From contig CAZTOZ010000067.1 of the NCBI GenBank assembly GCA_964614535.1, positions 1 through 64,000 on the forward strand: DNA of 64,000 bases. The letters run 5' to 3'. Under the pieces are notes generated by a model that was given only the letters and a program-made list of their open reading frames with translations, did not search any database and had not been told where the DNA came from. This document shows, piece after piece, positions 35,370 through 43,495 of the stretch (the stretch's first letter is position 1; each line of letters opens with the position of its first letter). This DNA comes from JALSHZ01 sp964614535. Its GTDB lineage: Bacteria; Pseudomonadota; Gammaproteobacteria; UWMA-0217. A program made the position numbers and the translations under genes.

Positions 35370-35780
35370 TCATGCCGGGGGCTGCTGGCCGCCGAGGTTC
35401 TTCTCCAGCTCGCGGGCGAAGGCTTCCTGCCGTTCGGCGCGCTCGGCGGGCACCACGTGCAGTGTGTCGATCCGTTCCTGGGTGACGCCGACCAGCACCT
35501 GGTCGCCGCAGACCTCCAGCAGCAGCACCCGTTCGCGGTTGCCCACCGACAGCGTGGCCTTCACCTTGAGCCGTTCCATGCCATCCTTCGATACCGTGCC
35601 GACCCCCATGTTGCGCATGATCCAGGCCATGGCGACGAACAGTGCGATGACGGCGGCCAGGCCGACGCCCAGTTTCAGCAGATAGGCGGCGTCGATGATC
35701 TCGCTGCTGCCGAGCGGGGCTTTCTCGGCGGCGCCGGCCAGCGTCGGCAGCAGCAGGGGCAGGGGAGTGATCCATTTCAT
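35370..35780 (-). CDS. fliO: Flagellar export chaperone-like protein FliO
   Basis: FliO is a small bitopic membrane protein that assists FliP assembly. The 136-residue protein has an N-terminal signal-like segment, one main span (LKLGVGLAAVIALFVAMAWIM) and a cytoplasmic domain with the family pattern LKVKATLSVGNRERVLLLEV. It lies 10 bp after fliN and 52 bp before fliP. Sequence conservation in this family is low, so position helps the call. Confidence 0.9.
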   Translation of the reverse strand: MKWITPLPLLLPTLAGAAEKAPLGSSEIIDAAYLLKLGVGLAAVIALFVAMAWIMRNMGVGTVSKDGMERLKVKATLSVGNRERVLLLEVCGDQVLVGVTQERIDTLHVVPAERAERQEAFARELEKNLGGQQPPA

Positions 35781-35790
35781 CGGGGTAGGC

Positions 35791-36135
35791 TCAGCGCAGT
35801 TTCTTGACCCGTTCCATCGGGCTGATGACGTCGGTCAGGCGCACGCCGAAGCGGTCGTCGACGACCACCGCTTCGCCCTTGGCGACGAGGGTGCCGTTGA
35901 CGAGGATGTCCAGTGGCTCGTCGGCCATCTTCTGTAGTTCCACCACCGAGCCGCTCTTGAGTTGCAGCAGATCGCGAATGCTCATCCGCGTGCGCCCCAG
36001 CTCCATCGACAGCGTCACCGGAATGTCGAGGACGATGTCGATGTTGTGGGCCTGTCCCTCGTCGCCGAGGTTGGTGGCCATCTGCGCGGTGGTGGCGTCG
36101 TTGGTCGTCTGTGTTGCGGTATTGGTTTCGCTCAT
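35791..36135 (-). CDS. fliN: Flagellar motor switch protein FliN
   Basis: FliN forms the lower C-ring and binds FliH of the export ATPase. The 114-residue protein has a Thr/Asn/Gln-rich N-terminal tail followed by the SpoA domain: IDIVLDIPVTLSMELGRTRM, LLQLKSGSVVEL and ILVNGTLVAKGEAVVVDD. It lies 14 bp after fliM. Confidence 0.96.
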   Translation of the reverse strand: MSETNTATQTTNDATTAQMATNLGDEGQAHNIDIVLDIPVTLSMELGRTRMSIRDLLQLKSGSVVELQKMADEPLDILVNGTLVAKGEAVVVDDRFGVRLTDVISPMERVKKLR

Positions 36136-36149
36136 GGTGTCGTCTCTAC

Positions 36150-37286
36150 TTATTGATAGCTGTTGTCGGCCTCGACCAGGCGCGCCGAGATCATGCCGCC
36201 GGTGGCGCCGATCGTGGCCTCGAACAGCGGAATGTTCTCGGCGAAGAAGCGGGCCCGGTTGCCCTTGCCCAGCGGGATGAAATCCCCCTCCTTGAGGTTG
36301 AGCAGTTCACCCAGCGACAGCTCGGTCTCGGCGATGACGCCCTGCAGTTCCACCGGCGCGTCGATCACCATCTCGGTGAAGCGTTGGGCCCAGTCGTTGT
36401 CGGGATCGTCCGGCTTGTCCAGCGCGGCGGTGAGCGCGCCGCGGGCCGGTTCGATCGACGCATAGGGAATGGCCAGGTGCAGCTCGCCGCTGCCGTGGGT
36501 CAGCGTCAGTTTGAACTTGGTCACCAGCATCACTTCCGCCGGATTGGCCGGACTGGTGATCTCGGTGGAGAGTTCACTGCGCACATATTCCGGCTGTACC
36601 GGAAAGGTCGGTGCCCAGGCCTCGCCGATGGTCTCCAGCGTGGTCGCCAGCACGCGCTCGACGATCCGCTGCTCGGTCGGCGTGAAGTGGCGTCGCAGCG
36701 TCTTCTTGCCCTGGTGCCCGGAACCGCCGAAAAAGCAGTCCACGAGGGTGAAGACCAGGCCGCCATCGATCGCGACGATCGACGAGGCCGGCAGCGGATG
36801 CAGCTTGATCCGGCTGATGCTGACCGAGGCCGGCAGTGAGTGGGTGTACTCCTGAAATTTGTAGGCGGAGAACTCCTCCACCGTCACCTCCACCGGCTGA
36901 TGCAGCAGCATCGACAGACTGGGCGCCAGCGTGGTGGCGATGCGGTCGTTGATGACGACCATCATCGGCAGCCGTGCCTTGAGCTTGTGGGCCGGGTGGG
37001 CGAAGTCGTACTTCACCGCCTTGCCCGGCTCGCGCTCCTCCATCGTCTCGACGGCCAGATCGCCTTCGGAGACACCCTTGAGCAGGGCATCCATCTCGTC
37101 CTGGCTGATCAGCTCATCGACCGGCTCGCCATTGGCGGGGACGCCATCGTCCTTGGGCGCCGCCTGCCCGCCCGCTGCCTCCTCGTCGGATGCGGACGCT
37201 GCCGCTTCCTCGCCGGCCGGGGTCTCTTCCTTTTCTTTTTCTTCGGTTTCCGGCTGAACGTCTTTTTCGTTTTCGGATTCAGACAT
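36150..37286 (-). CDS. fliM: Flagellar motor switch protein FliM with acidic N-terminal extension
   Basis: FliM is the C-ring protein that receives phospho-CheY. The 378-residue protein has the CheY-binding motif LISQDEMDALLKG at ~59-71 rather than at the extreme N terminus. It is preceded by ~55 low-complexity residues dominated by Glu, Asp, Lys and Ala. The middle domain and a C-terminal SpoA domain (ELSLGELLNLKEGDFIPLG) follow. E. coli FliM is ~334 residues with the motif at residue ~4. No alternative start codon removes the extension while leaving a good ribosome site. Confidence 0.95.
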   Translation of the reverse strand: MSESENEKDVQPETEEKEKEETPAGEEAAASASDEEAAGGQAAPKDDGVPANGEPVDELISQDEMDALLKGVSEGDLAVETMEEREPGKAVKYDFAHPAHKLKARLPMMVVINDRIATTLAPSLSMLLHQPVEVTVEEFSAYKFQEYTHSLPASVSISRIKLHPLPASSIVAIDGGLVFTLVDCFFGGSGHQGKKTLRRHFTPTEQRIVERVLATTLETIGEAWAPTFPVQPEYVRSELSTEITSPANPAEVMLVTKFKLTLTHGSGELHLAIPYASIEPARGALTAALDKPDDPDNDWAQRFTEMVIDAPVELQGVIAETELSLGELLNLKEGDFIPLGKGNRARFFAENIPLFEATIGATGGMISARLVEADNSYQ

Positions 37287-37367
37287 AATGGTTGTCCCGT
37301 TGGCGGCACATCATCGAATGTGTGGTCGTGGCGCCTGGCGCGCCACGACGGCCGTTGGCTTCAATGC

Positions 37368-37829
37368 CTACTGCATGACGAACTTGGTGAAGAAAATCTC
37401 GTCGATGCCTTCGGAGCCGAAACGCTCCTTCATGATCTCCTGCACGGTCTCCAGCGCCTGCTCGCGCAGTTTCTCCTTGCCCTCGTTGGTTTGCAGATCC
37501 TTGATCTCCTGGGCGTTGAGCAGCATCAGCAGATTGTTGCGAATCACCGGCATGTGCTGTTCGAACGCGGCGGCGGCCTCGGCGTCGGTGGTCGAGGCGG
37601 ACATGTCGATCTGCAACATATTGGGCCGCTTGCGCGTCGCCAGTGTCACGATGAACGGCTTCATCTTGATGTACTGGGCTTTCTTGTAGGGATTCTCCGG
37701 TGCCGGCGGTGGTGCTTCTGCCACCGCCTGGGCGGGCTGGCTGCCGCCGCCGAGCAGAACGAATGAGAGGCCCACCGAAGCGCCGACCAGTGCCAGTGCG
37801 GCGCCACCCATCATCAGATATTTCTTCAT
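37368..37829 (-). CDS. fliL: Flagellar basal-body associated protein FliL
   Basis: FliL is a single-span inner-membrane protein that associates with the stator and supports torque. The 153-residue protein has a membrane anchor (MMGGAALALVGASVGLSFVLL), a Pro-rich linker and a periplasmic stomatin-like domain (IKMKPFIVTLATRKRPNMLQ onward), ending in IFFTKFVMQ, the usual FliL tail. It is the first gene of the operon fliLMNOPQR-flhBAF-fleN-fliA and lies ~50 bp after a sigma-54 promoter. Confidence 0.95.
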   Translation of the reverse strand: MKKYLMMGGAALALVGASVGLSFVLLGGGSQPAQAVAEAPPPAPENPYKKAQYIKMKPFIVTLATRKRPNMLQIDMSASTTDAEAAAAFEQHMPVIRNNLLMLLNAQEIKDLQTNEGKEKLREQALETVQEIMKERFGSEGIDEIFFTKFVMQ

Positions 37830-37877
37830 CTCATCTTTCCTTGAACATTGGGTTTGCGAAATCGTCTGCCTCTATCC

Positions 37878-37894
37878 AAGCAATCGTCATGCCA
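37878..37894 (-). promoter_or_regulatory. Sigma-54 promoter of the fliL operon
   Basis: Read leftward the sequence is TGGCATG-ACGA-TTGCTT, matching the -24/-12 consensus TGGCAYR-N4-TTGCW with exactly 10 bp between GG and GC. It ends ~48 bp before the fliL ATG. This matches FleQ- or FleR-dependent class II/III control of fliL operons in polar flagellates. Confidence 0.88.
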
Positions 37895-38137
37895 TGTTGC
37901 TTTAGGCAGCCTGTCGCCAAAATCGACCGCATGGGCCGCGCGGCTGTGATGGGGATCGTTCGGGCGCCGGGAAATTGACTGGGGCGGGGGAGGGGGCGGG
38001 ACGGGATGGCGGTTTTCTGGCGGCCGTCGATCCAGGGCCCGTGTAAGCGCGATGGTGAAGAAAACCATCCGGCTCGGGTGGCACGAGGTCACCCGATGGC
38101 AAGTACGGTAACGAGGTTGCCGGCGGATTTCCGAATC

Positions 38138-38163
38138 GGCGGAACCGCTGTGTGGGTTCCGCC
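38138..38163 (-). terminator. Hairpin after fliK, possible terminator
   Basis: A 9-bp stem (GGCGGAACC with GGTTCCGCC) and an 8-nt loop begin ~27 nt after the fliK stop. No T-run follows in the leftward direction, so intrinsic termination is uncertain. Confidence 0.4.
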
Positions 38164-38189
38164 GTCCGGCCCCCGGTCGTGAGGAGATG

Positions 38190-39653
38190 TCAGGCGAAGG
38201 TGTCCAGCAGCGAAACGCTTCCGCTCATCAGGTTGGCGGCCGAGGTGGCGGGGACGATCTCGACCGCGTCGTCGCCGTCTTCGGCCGGCGTGGCCCGCGG
38301 GACGGCATCGCCCTCCTGGGTGGCCTCGTGATGTCCACCCCGCTGTTCACCGCCCGGCTGTCCCATGCCGATGTGGGCATTGGAGAAGCCCTGCTCCGCC
38401 AGTTCGGCACGGAGCCGGGGCAGGGCCGCTTCGAGGGTGTCGCGGGTGATCTGGTGGGTGGCGTTGATCTGCAGCGTCAGTTGGTCCTTCTGCATCGTCA
38501 GGTCGATCCGTACCGGCCCCAGTTCGGCGGGGTTGATGCGAATCTGTGCCGACTTGATGTTGTTGGCGCTCATCCAGTGGATGTTCTGGCCGAACGACTG
38601 TTCCCACCCTTTTTCGGTGAAGTTGAGGGCATGGGGGGTGTTCTGCATTGGGGCGTGTTGCGATGGGGCGGGTGCGTGGGCGCGGTCGAGTCGCGTGTTG
38701 AGCGCCGCGATGTCGATGGTGTCCGAGCGGCCGTTGCTGCCATCGTTGGCGCGCGCCGTCGTGTTGTCGGCATAGGCCTGGATCTGGCGCAGCTCGGCCA
38801 GCCGCTCGCTGTTGAGCGTGCCGGAGGAGGTGGCGGGCACCACGTCGGCGCCATCGCCGGTGGCTTCCGCCTCGACCACCGGCGGTTGCTCGCTCTTGAC
38901 GGCGTCACGGACGGCGGCTTGCAGGGTGCCGCTGCTGGTGGCCGGTACCACGCCCGGGTCGGCCGGCTGGCCCGTCGCTGCGGTGGCCGTCGTGGTGGTC
39001 ACGCCCGAGGTGGCCGGTCGGGGTGTCGCGGCGTCGTCCGCCACGGCCGCTTCCGTGGCCAGCGGTTGGCTGAAGGGGCGGGTGTCCAGGGCCGCCACCT
39101 CGACGCGAGCGGCACCGGTCTGCACGATCTCGTCGGCATAGTCCCCGGTGGCCAGCTGGGTCAGCTCGTCGATGCCGATCGGGGCCTGCTCGACACTCTG
39201 GGTCGTTGAAGTGTTCACCGTGGTGCCGATATCGGGCTCGATCAGCACGGGCTCGGCGAGGTCTTCATCGGTGAGGGTATGAACCTCCAGTGCATCGCTG
39301 CTGTAGAGCGCGCTCACTGGATAGGCCTCGCCCTGAAAACCGGGTGTCTCGACGAAGATCGGCTGTGCTTCGGCCTCGTCGGTCGCCGCCTCTTCATTGG
39401 GTGGGGTGACGAAGGTCGGCTCCCACTCGTCGTCGGCCCTTGTGGTGTCGTTCACATCCGCCGGCTGCGTGGGCGCGTCGTTGCCGCCCGCCTGCAGATC
39501 GCTGCCCTTGCCCGGGGCCGTGTCGGCCGGGAGGCTGCGTTGATCGACGAAGATTTCGTGGAAGCCGCCGCCGGCGCCGCCGGGGGGGGTGACGAAGATC
39601 TGTGACGTGCCTTCCGGCGGAATGGTGTTGGCCGAGAAAACCGGATTTTCCAT
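38190..39653 (-). CDS. fliK: Flagellar hook-length control protein FliK
   Basis: FliK is the secreted ruler that measures the hook and triggers the FlhB switch. The 487-residue protein has a long disordered N-terminal part and the conserved C-terminal domain with RINPAELGPVRIDLTMQKDQLTLQ. Two sets of short peptide repeats occur: FVTPP-type motifs in the first 110 residues (IFVTPPGG, TFVTPPNE, IFVETPGF) and VPATS motifs later (VVPATSSGTL twice, IVPATSAANL once near the end). It follows fliJ in the transcript but has its own sigma-54 promoter. Confidence 0.92.
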   Translation of the reverse strand: MENPVFSANTIPPEGTSQIFVTPPGGAGGGFHEIFVDQRSLPADTAPGKGSDLQAGGNDAPTQPADVNDTTRADDEWEPTFVTPPNEEAATDEAEAQPIFVETPGFQGEAYPVSALYSSDALEVHTLTDEDLAEPVLIEPDIGTTVNTSTTQSVEQAPIGIDELTQLATGDYADEIVQTGAARVEVAALDTRPFSQPLATEAAVADDAATPRPATSGVTTTTATAATGQPADPGVVPATSSGTLQAAVRDAVKSEQPPVVEAEATGDGADVVPATSSGTLNSERLAELRQIQAYADNTTARANDGSNGRSDTIDIAALNTRLDRAHAPAPSQHAPMQNTPHALNFTEKGWEQSFGQNIHWMSANNIKSAQIRINPAELGPVRIDLTMQKDQLTLQINATHQITRDTLEAALPRLRAELAEQGFSNAHIGMGQPGGEQRGGHHEATQEGDAVPRATPAEDGDDAVEIVPATSAANLMSGSVSLLDTFA

Positions 39654-39732
39654 GAGTGTCCGTCCTTGGATTCGAATGGTTTCCGGGATGAAAGTCCTTT
39701 TTCGTCCCGCTGATGTCTCTGGATCGTCTGTC

Positions 39733-39747
39733 GCAATATCGATGCCA
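39733..39747 (-). promoter_or_regulatory. Sigma-54 promoter upstream of fliK
   Basis: Read leftward the sequence is TGGCATC-GATA-TTGC, with the invariant GG and GC spaced by 10 bp and one departure from TGGCAYR. It lies in the fliJ-fliK intergenic gap, ~80 bp before the fliK ATG, and would let fliK be expressed independently of fliE-J. Confidence 0.75.
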
Positions 39748-39780
39748 GTCTGGTGACGATGCCGTGACCGGGCTCTCGCC

Positions 39781-40209
39781 TCAGCTGTTGCCTACGCGAT
39801 GGCAGCGGTTGTCCTGCTCGATCTGTTCGGCACGCTCGGTTTTCTTTCGGAGCGCGGCCATTTTCCGGTCGAGCAGATTCTCCAGGGCGTCGCGCCGGTT
39901 GCGGGCGTGATGCCAGTCCTGTTCCCGCAGCGAGGTCAGCGAACGGATGTCGTCGGCCTTTTCGTTCTGGGCGGCAATGGCCATGTCGAGCTGGGAGATG
40001 AATTTCTGCCGGTTGATCAGCTGCGAGATATTGAGGCTTGCGCCGTTGGAGAGGTCGCCATGATATTCGTCGCGATAGGTCTTGAGTTGCGACAGTTGCC
40101 GCTCCGCCTGCTGCTGGAGCCGCAGTGCCTGGGCGAGCTGCTGCTCTTTTTCCTGCTGCTGGCGAATGGCGATGCCGAGAATGGGTTTCAGTCGCTGCGG
40201 TGATTTCAT
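39781..40209 (-). CDS. fliJ: Flagellar export chaperone FliJ
   Basis: FliJ is the central stalk-like coiled coil of the flagellar export ATPase. The 142-residue protein is almost wholly helical (LAQALRLQQQAERQLSQLKTYRD, and a second helix with RNRRDALENLLDRKMAALRKKTERAE). The start was set at ATG 40209 because FliJ proteins begin with a short basic segment such as SPQRLKPIL; the longer frame runs into the fliI tail. It lies between fliI and fliK. Confidence 0.9.
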   Translation of the reverse strand: MKSPQRLKPILGIAIRQQQEKEQQLAQALRLQQQAERQLSQLKTYRDEYHGDLSNGASLNISQLINRQKFISQLDMAIAAQNEKADDIRSLTSLREQDWHHARNRRDALENLLDRKMAALRKKTERAEQIEQDNRCHRVGNS

Positions 40210-40291
40210 GGCGTGTTGGAACTCCCTCCCGTGCGGTCTCTGCGATGCGCCACAGCGTCGCACAGTGGCGGCGGATTTTCCCGGTAGCAGT

Positions 40292-41644
40292 TCAGCTCTG
40301 GGGTGTCGCCGCTGGTGCGACGGCCATTTCGAGATGCCGTAGACTTTCGCCGAAGGTGACGGCCTCGTCGGGTGCCTGGCGCAGAAATTGGGTGAGTTTC
40401 GGGAATTGCGCGATGGCTTCGTCGAGCCGGGGGTTGCTGCCCGGCTGGTAGATGCCCATGTTGATGAGATCCCGGTTCTCCTGATAGAGGCTGTAGGTGG
40501 CGCGGAAGGTCTGTGCCGCCTTTTTCTGCTCCGGCGTGGCGATGGTGTTCATCAGCCGGGAGACCGATGCCTCGATGTCGATGGCGGGGTAGTGGCCCGA
40601 TTCGGCCAGCGACCGCGACAGGACGATGTGACCGTCGAGCACGGCGCGGGCGGCGTCCACCACCGGGTCGTTCTGGTCGTCGCCCTCGGCCAGCACGGTG
40701 TAGATGGCGGTGATGGAGCCTCCGTGGTCGTCGCTGCGGCCGGCACGTTCGACCAGTTGGGGCAGTTTGGCGAACACCGACGGGGGATAGCCCTTGGTGG
40801 CGGGTGGCTCGCCGATGGCGAGTGCGATCTCCCGCTGCGCCTGGGCAAAGCGGGTCAGCGAGTCCACCAGCAGCAGCACGTCCTGGCCCTGGTCGCGGAA
40901 ATACTCGGCGATCGAGGTGGCGACCATGGCGCCGTGCAGCCGCTGCAGCGGCGGGTTGTCGGCGGGGACGGCGACGACGACGGCCTTCTCCAGCCCGTCG
41001 GGGCCGAGAATGTCGCGGACGAATTCGTTGACCTCGCGGCCCCGTTCCCCGATCAGCCCGACCACGGTGACGTCGGCGGCGGTGTTGCGGGTCATCATCC
41101 CCAGCAGCACGCTCTTGCCGACGCCGCTGCCGGCGAACAGCCCCATGCGCTGGCCGCGGCCGATGGTGAGCAGGCCGTTGATGGCGCGCACGCCCACGTC
41201 CAGCGGTTCGTGGATCGGCGTGCGGGCCAGCGGGTTGATCGGTTTGGCGGTCAATGGCTGCCAGCGCGACATGCGGATCGGCCCCTTGCCGTCCAGTGGA
41301 TGGCCGTGGGCGTCGATCACCCGGCCGAGCAATTGCGGCCCGACCGGAATCTCCAGTTTCTGCCGGCTCGGCGTCACCAGTGCGCCGGGGGTGATGCCGT
41401 GGGTATCGCCGGTGGGCATCAGATAGGTCTTGTCGCTGGAAAATCCCACCACCTCGCACTCCACCGGCGCGGCGTCCGGGGATTCGACCAGGCAGCGAGC
41501 GCCAACGGCGGCGCGCAGCCCGACCGCTTCCAGTGTGAGGCCGGCCATCCGCTCCAGTTGGCCCTTGACCACCGGTGTCGTCGGCGGCAGGTGCTCGCGC
41601 CAGTGGCGCAGGCGTTCGGCCCAGTCGCCCCGTTCGCCGTTCAT
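40292..41644 (-). CDS. fliI: Flagellar export ATPase FliI
   Basis: FliI is the F1-beta-like ATPase that energises flagellar export. The 450-residue protein has Walker A GLFAGSGVGKSVLLG, Walker B VLLLVDSLTRFAQAQRE and the type III ATPase segment EPPATKGYPPSVFAKLPQLVERAG. ATG 41644 overlaps the fliH stop by 4 bp; longer in-frame sequence overlaps fliH and was excluded. Confidence 0.96.
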   Translation of the reverse strand: MNGERGDWAERLRHWREHLPPTTPVVKGQLERMAGLTLEAVGLRAAVGARCLVESPDAAPVECEVVGFSSDKTYLMPTGDTHGITPGALVTPSRQKLEIPVGPQLLGRVIDAHGHPLDGKGPIRMSRWQPLTAKPINPLARTPIHEPLDVGVRAINGLLTIGRGQRMGLFAGSGVGKSVLLGMMTRNTAADVTVVGLIGERGREVNEFVRDILGPDGLEKAVVVAVPADNPPLQRLHGAMVATSIAEYFRDQGQDVLLLVDSLTRFAQAQREIALAIGEPPATKGYPPSVFAKLPQLVERAGRSDDHGGSITAIYTVLAEGDDQNDPVVDAARAVLDGHIVLSRSLAESGHYPAIDIEASVSRLMNTIATPEQKKAAQTFRATYSLYQENRDLINMGIYQPGSNPRLDEAIAQFPKLTQFLRQAPDEAVTFGESLRHLEMAVAPAATPQS

Positions 41645-42303
41645 CGTTTCACCCTGCCGGTCGGCGGATCGTCGTTGCGGTGGCCGCCGAGCATTTCGAC
41701 GGCGAGGCGGGAGATCAGCGCATCGACGCTGGCATCGACGAAGGAGGTGTCGGTGTGGATCTTGCAATCGCCCTGTTTCAGCGCCGGGTCGTCGATGATC
41801 TGCCAGTGCTGGTCGTGGTCGCTGTCGCTGAGCATCTCCCGCAGCACCCGCGCATCGTCGGGGCAGAGGTGGATCACGATCTTCTGTGTATTGCTCGGGA
41901 GCTGCTTGATCGCTTCGCGGATCAGCCCCATCAGGTGTTTCGGGTCGAGGGTGATCTCGCGGCGCAGGATCTGCCGGGCCACCGCCAGCGCCAGCTCCAG
42001 CAACTCGCTCTCCACCTGGCGGTCGATCTGGGCCACCGGGTTGGCGATGAAGGCGAGGCTGGCCTCCAGCTTTTCCCGCAGTTGCGCGATCTCGCCCCGT
42101 GCCGCCTGCTGACCCTCCTCGTAGCCTTCGCGAAAGCCTTCCCGCTGGGCGGCTTCGCGGATGGCCAGCGTGTCCACGTCGCGTTCGATGGCATGGCGGG
42201 TGGCGGCGACGAAGCCCTCCTCGGCCGGTGCGGGGGCGTCGAGGGCCGGTGGATTCCAGCGCTGGCCGCTGGCCGCCCTGTCGCCGCGGATCACCTTGGA
42301 CAC
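41641..42303 (-). CDS. fliH: Flagellar export ATPase regulator FliH
   Basis: FliH binds and restrains FliI and links it to FliN. The 220-residue protein has a Pro/Ala-rich head, a helical GxxxG-like region (REGFREGYEEGQQAARGE) and the V-type ATPase stator-like C-terminal domain (LALAVARQILRREI, IVIHLCPDDARVLREML). It lies ~150 bp after fliG, the largest gap in the fliE-J block, and overlaps fliI. Confidence 0.93.
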   Translation of the reverse strand: MSKVIRGDRAASGQRWNPPALDAPAPAEEGFVAATRHAIERDVDTLAIREAAQREGFREGYEEGQQAARGEIAQLREKLEASLAFIANPVAQIDRQVESELLELALAVARQILRREITLDPKHLMGLIREAIKQLPSNTQKIVIHLCPDDARVLREMLSDSDHDQHWQIIDDPALKQGDCKIHTDTSFVDASVDALISRLAVEMLGGHRNDDPPTGRVKR

Positions 42304-42403
42304 CGTCTATCTCCCCATGCGCCGGCGGTGCCGGCGAAGCGCGGAGCACAGCGGCAGCGCGGCGCGTGGCGCCGGTGGGCGATGGGCCGGGGCAGGGCGT
42401 TGG

Positions 42404-42424
42404 CCCGGCACGGCCGGTGCCGGG
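42404..42424 (-). promoter_or_regulatory. GC-rich hairpin between fliG and fliH
   Basis: Arms CCCGGCAC (42404-42411) and GTGCCGGG (42417-42424) form a perfect 8-bp stem with a 5-nt loop in the intercistronic gap. No T-run follows. It may adjust the stoichiometry of fliEFG versus fliHIJ mRNA. Confidence 0.4.
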
Positions 42425-42454
42425 GCGGCGTGGTGCCGCATTGCCGGAAGTCGT

Positions 42455-43495
42455 TCAGACATATTCGTCGTCCTTGTTGCCGAGTGCGATCTGGCCTTCC
42501 TCGGCCAGCCGTTGGGCCATCGCCATGATGTCCTTCTGTACCTCCTCCACCTCGCGCAGCCGGATCGGCCCCATCGCTTCGAGATCGTCGCGCATCATTT
42601 CCGCCGCGTTCTTCGAGACGTTGCGGAACACCTTTTGCTGGATCTCCTGCGAGGTGCCCTTGAGGGCGCGGACGATCTTCTCCTGCGGAATCTCCCGCAG
42701 CAGCAGCTGCATGCCCCGGTCGTCCAGTGCCAGCAGGTTTTCGAAGACGAACATGTTTTCCTGGATCTTCTCGCTCATGTCGTCGTTGTATTCCTTCAGC
42801 GCCTCGAACACGCGGGTTTCGGTGGCCGAGGAGACGGCATTGAGTATCTCCGCCGCCACCTTGATGCCGCCGAGGCCGGAGACGATCACCTCGGGCTCCT
42901 CCTGGAACCGCCGCTGCATCACTTCGTTGAGCTCCTCGATGGCGGCGGGGTGCACCGAGTCCAGTTTGGCGACGCGGACCATGACGTCGGTCTGCACGTC
43001 GGGCGGCAGCAGATCGAGCACCTGGCCGGCCTTGCTGTGGCTGACGTGGGCAAGCACGATGGCGATGATCTGTGGATGTTCGTCGCGGATGATGTTGGCG
43101 ATGGCGCGTGGATCCATCCAGTTGAGGGTGTCGAGCCCGCGCGGCTGGCCGTCGGCCTGGATCTGCGCCATGACGTTGTTGGCCTTCTCCCGTCCCATCG
43201 CCTGCACCAGCGCCTTGTAGAGAAATTCGTCGGTGCCGATGGAGAGCGACGACTGTTCGCCGAGATTCTCCATGAAGCGGTCGAGCACGCCGCGGATCTC
43301 GCGCTGGGTGACGCTCTTGAGCGACGTCATCGCGGTGCCGAGGGCCTGGACCTCGTCCGGCTCCATGTGCTTGAGCACCTGGGCGGCGTCCTCCTCGCCG
43401 AGCGCCATCAGCAGGATGGCGGCGCGGCCGGGACCGTCCAGGTTGTCCAGCGGATCGGCGCCGCCGTTCGGTGTGCCGGGCATGTTGTCAGGCAT
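42455..43495 (-). CDS. fliG: Flagellar motor switch protein FliG
   Basis: FliG is the rotor protein that contacts the stator and binds FliF and FliM. The 346-residue protein has the conserved EHPQ motif in RDEHPQIIAIVLAHV, the LPPDVQTDVMVRVAKLD segment, and a charged C-terminal domain (MFVFENLLALDDRGMQLLLRE, MRDDLEAMGPIRLREVE). It overlaps the end of fliF by 8 bp. Confidence 0.97.
   Translation of the reverse strand: MPDNMPGTPNGGADPLDNLDGPGRAAILLMALGEEDAAQVLKHMEPDEVQALGTAMTSLKSVTQREIRGVLDRFMENLGEQSSLSIGTDEFLYKALVQAMGREKANNVMAQIQADGQPRGLDTLNWMDPRAIANIIRDEHPQIIAIVLAHVSHSKAGQVLDLLPPDVQTDVMVRVAKLDSVHPAAIEELNEVMQRRFQEEPEVIVSGLGGIKVAAEILNAVSSATETRVFEALKEYNDDMSEKIQENMFVFENLLALDDRGMQLLLREIPQEKIVRALKGTSQEIQQKVFRNVSKNAAEMMRDDLEAMGPIRLREVEEVQKDIMAMAQRLAEEGQIALGNKDDEYV

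Larger units (their letters stand above)
37830..38189. other. fliK-fliL intergenic region
   Basis: No gene is apparent. The stretch holds the sigma-54 promoter of the fliL operon (37878-37894) and a hairpin just after the fliK stop codon (38138-38163). The rest is G-rich, with a long G run around 37980-38000, and has no further pattern that I can support. Confidence 0.6.
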
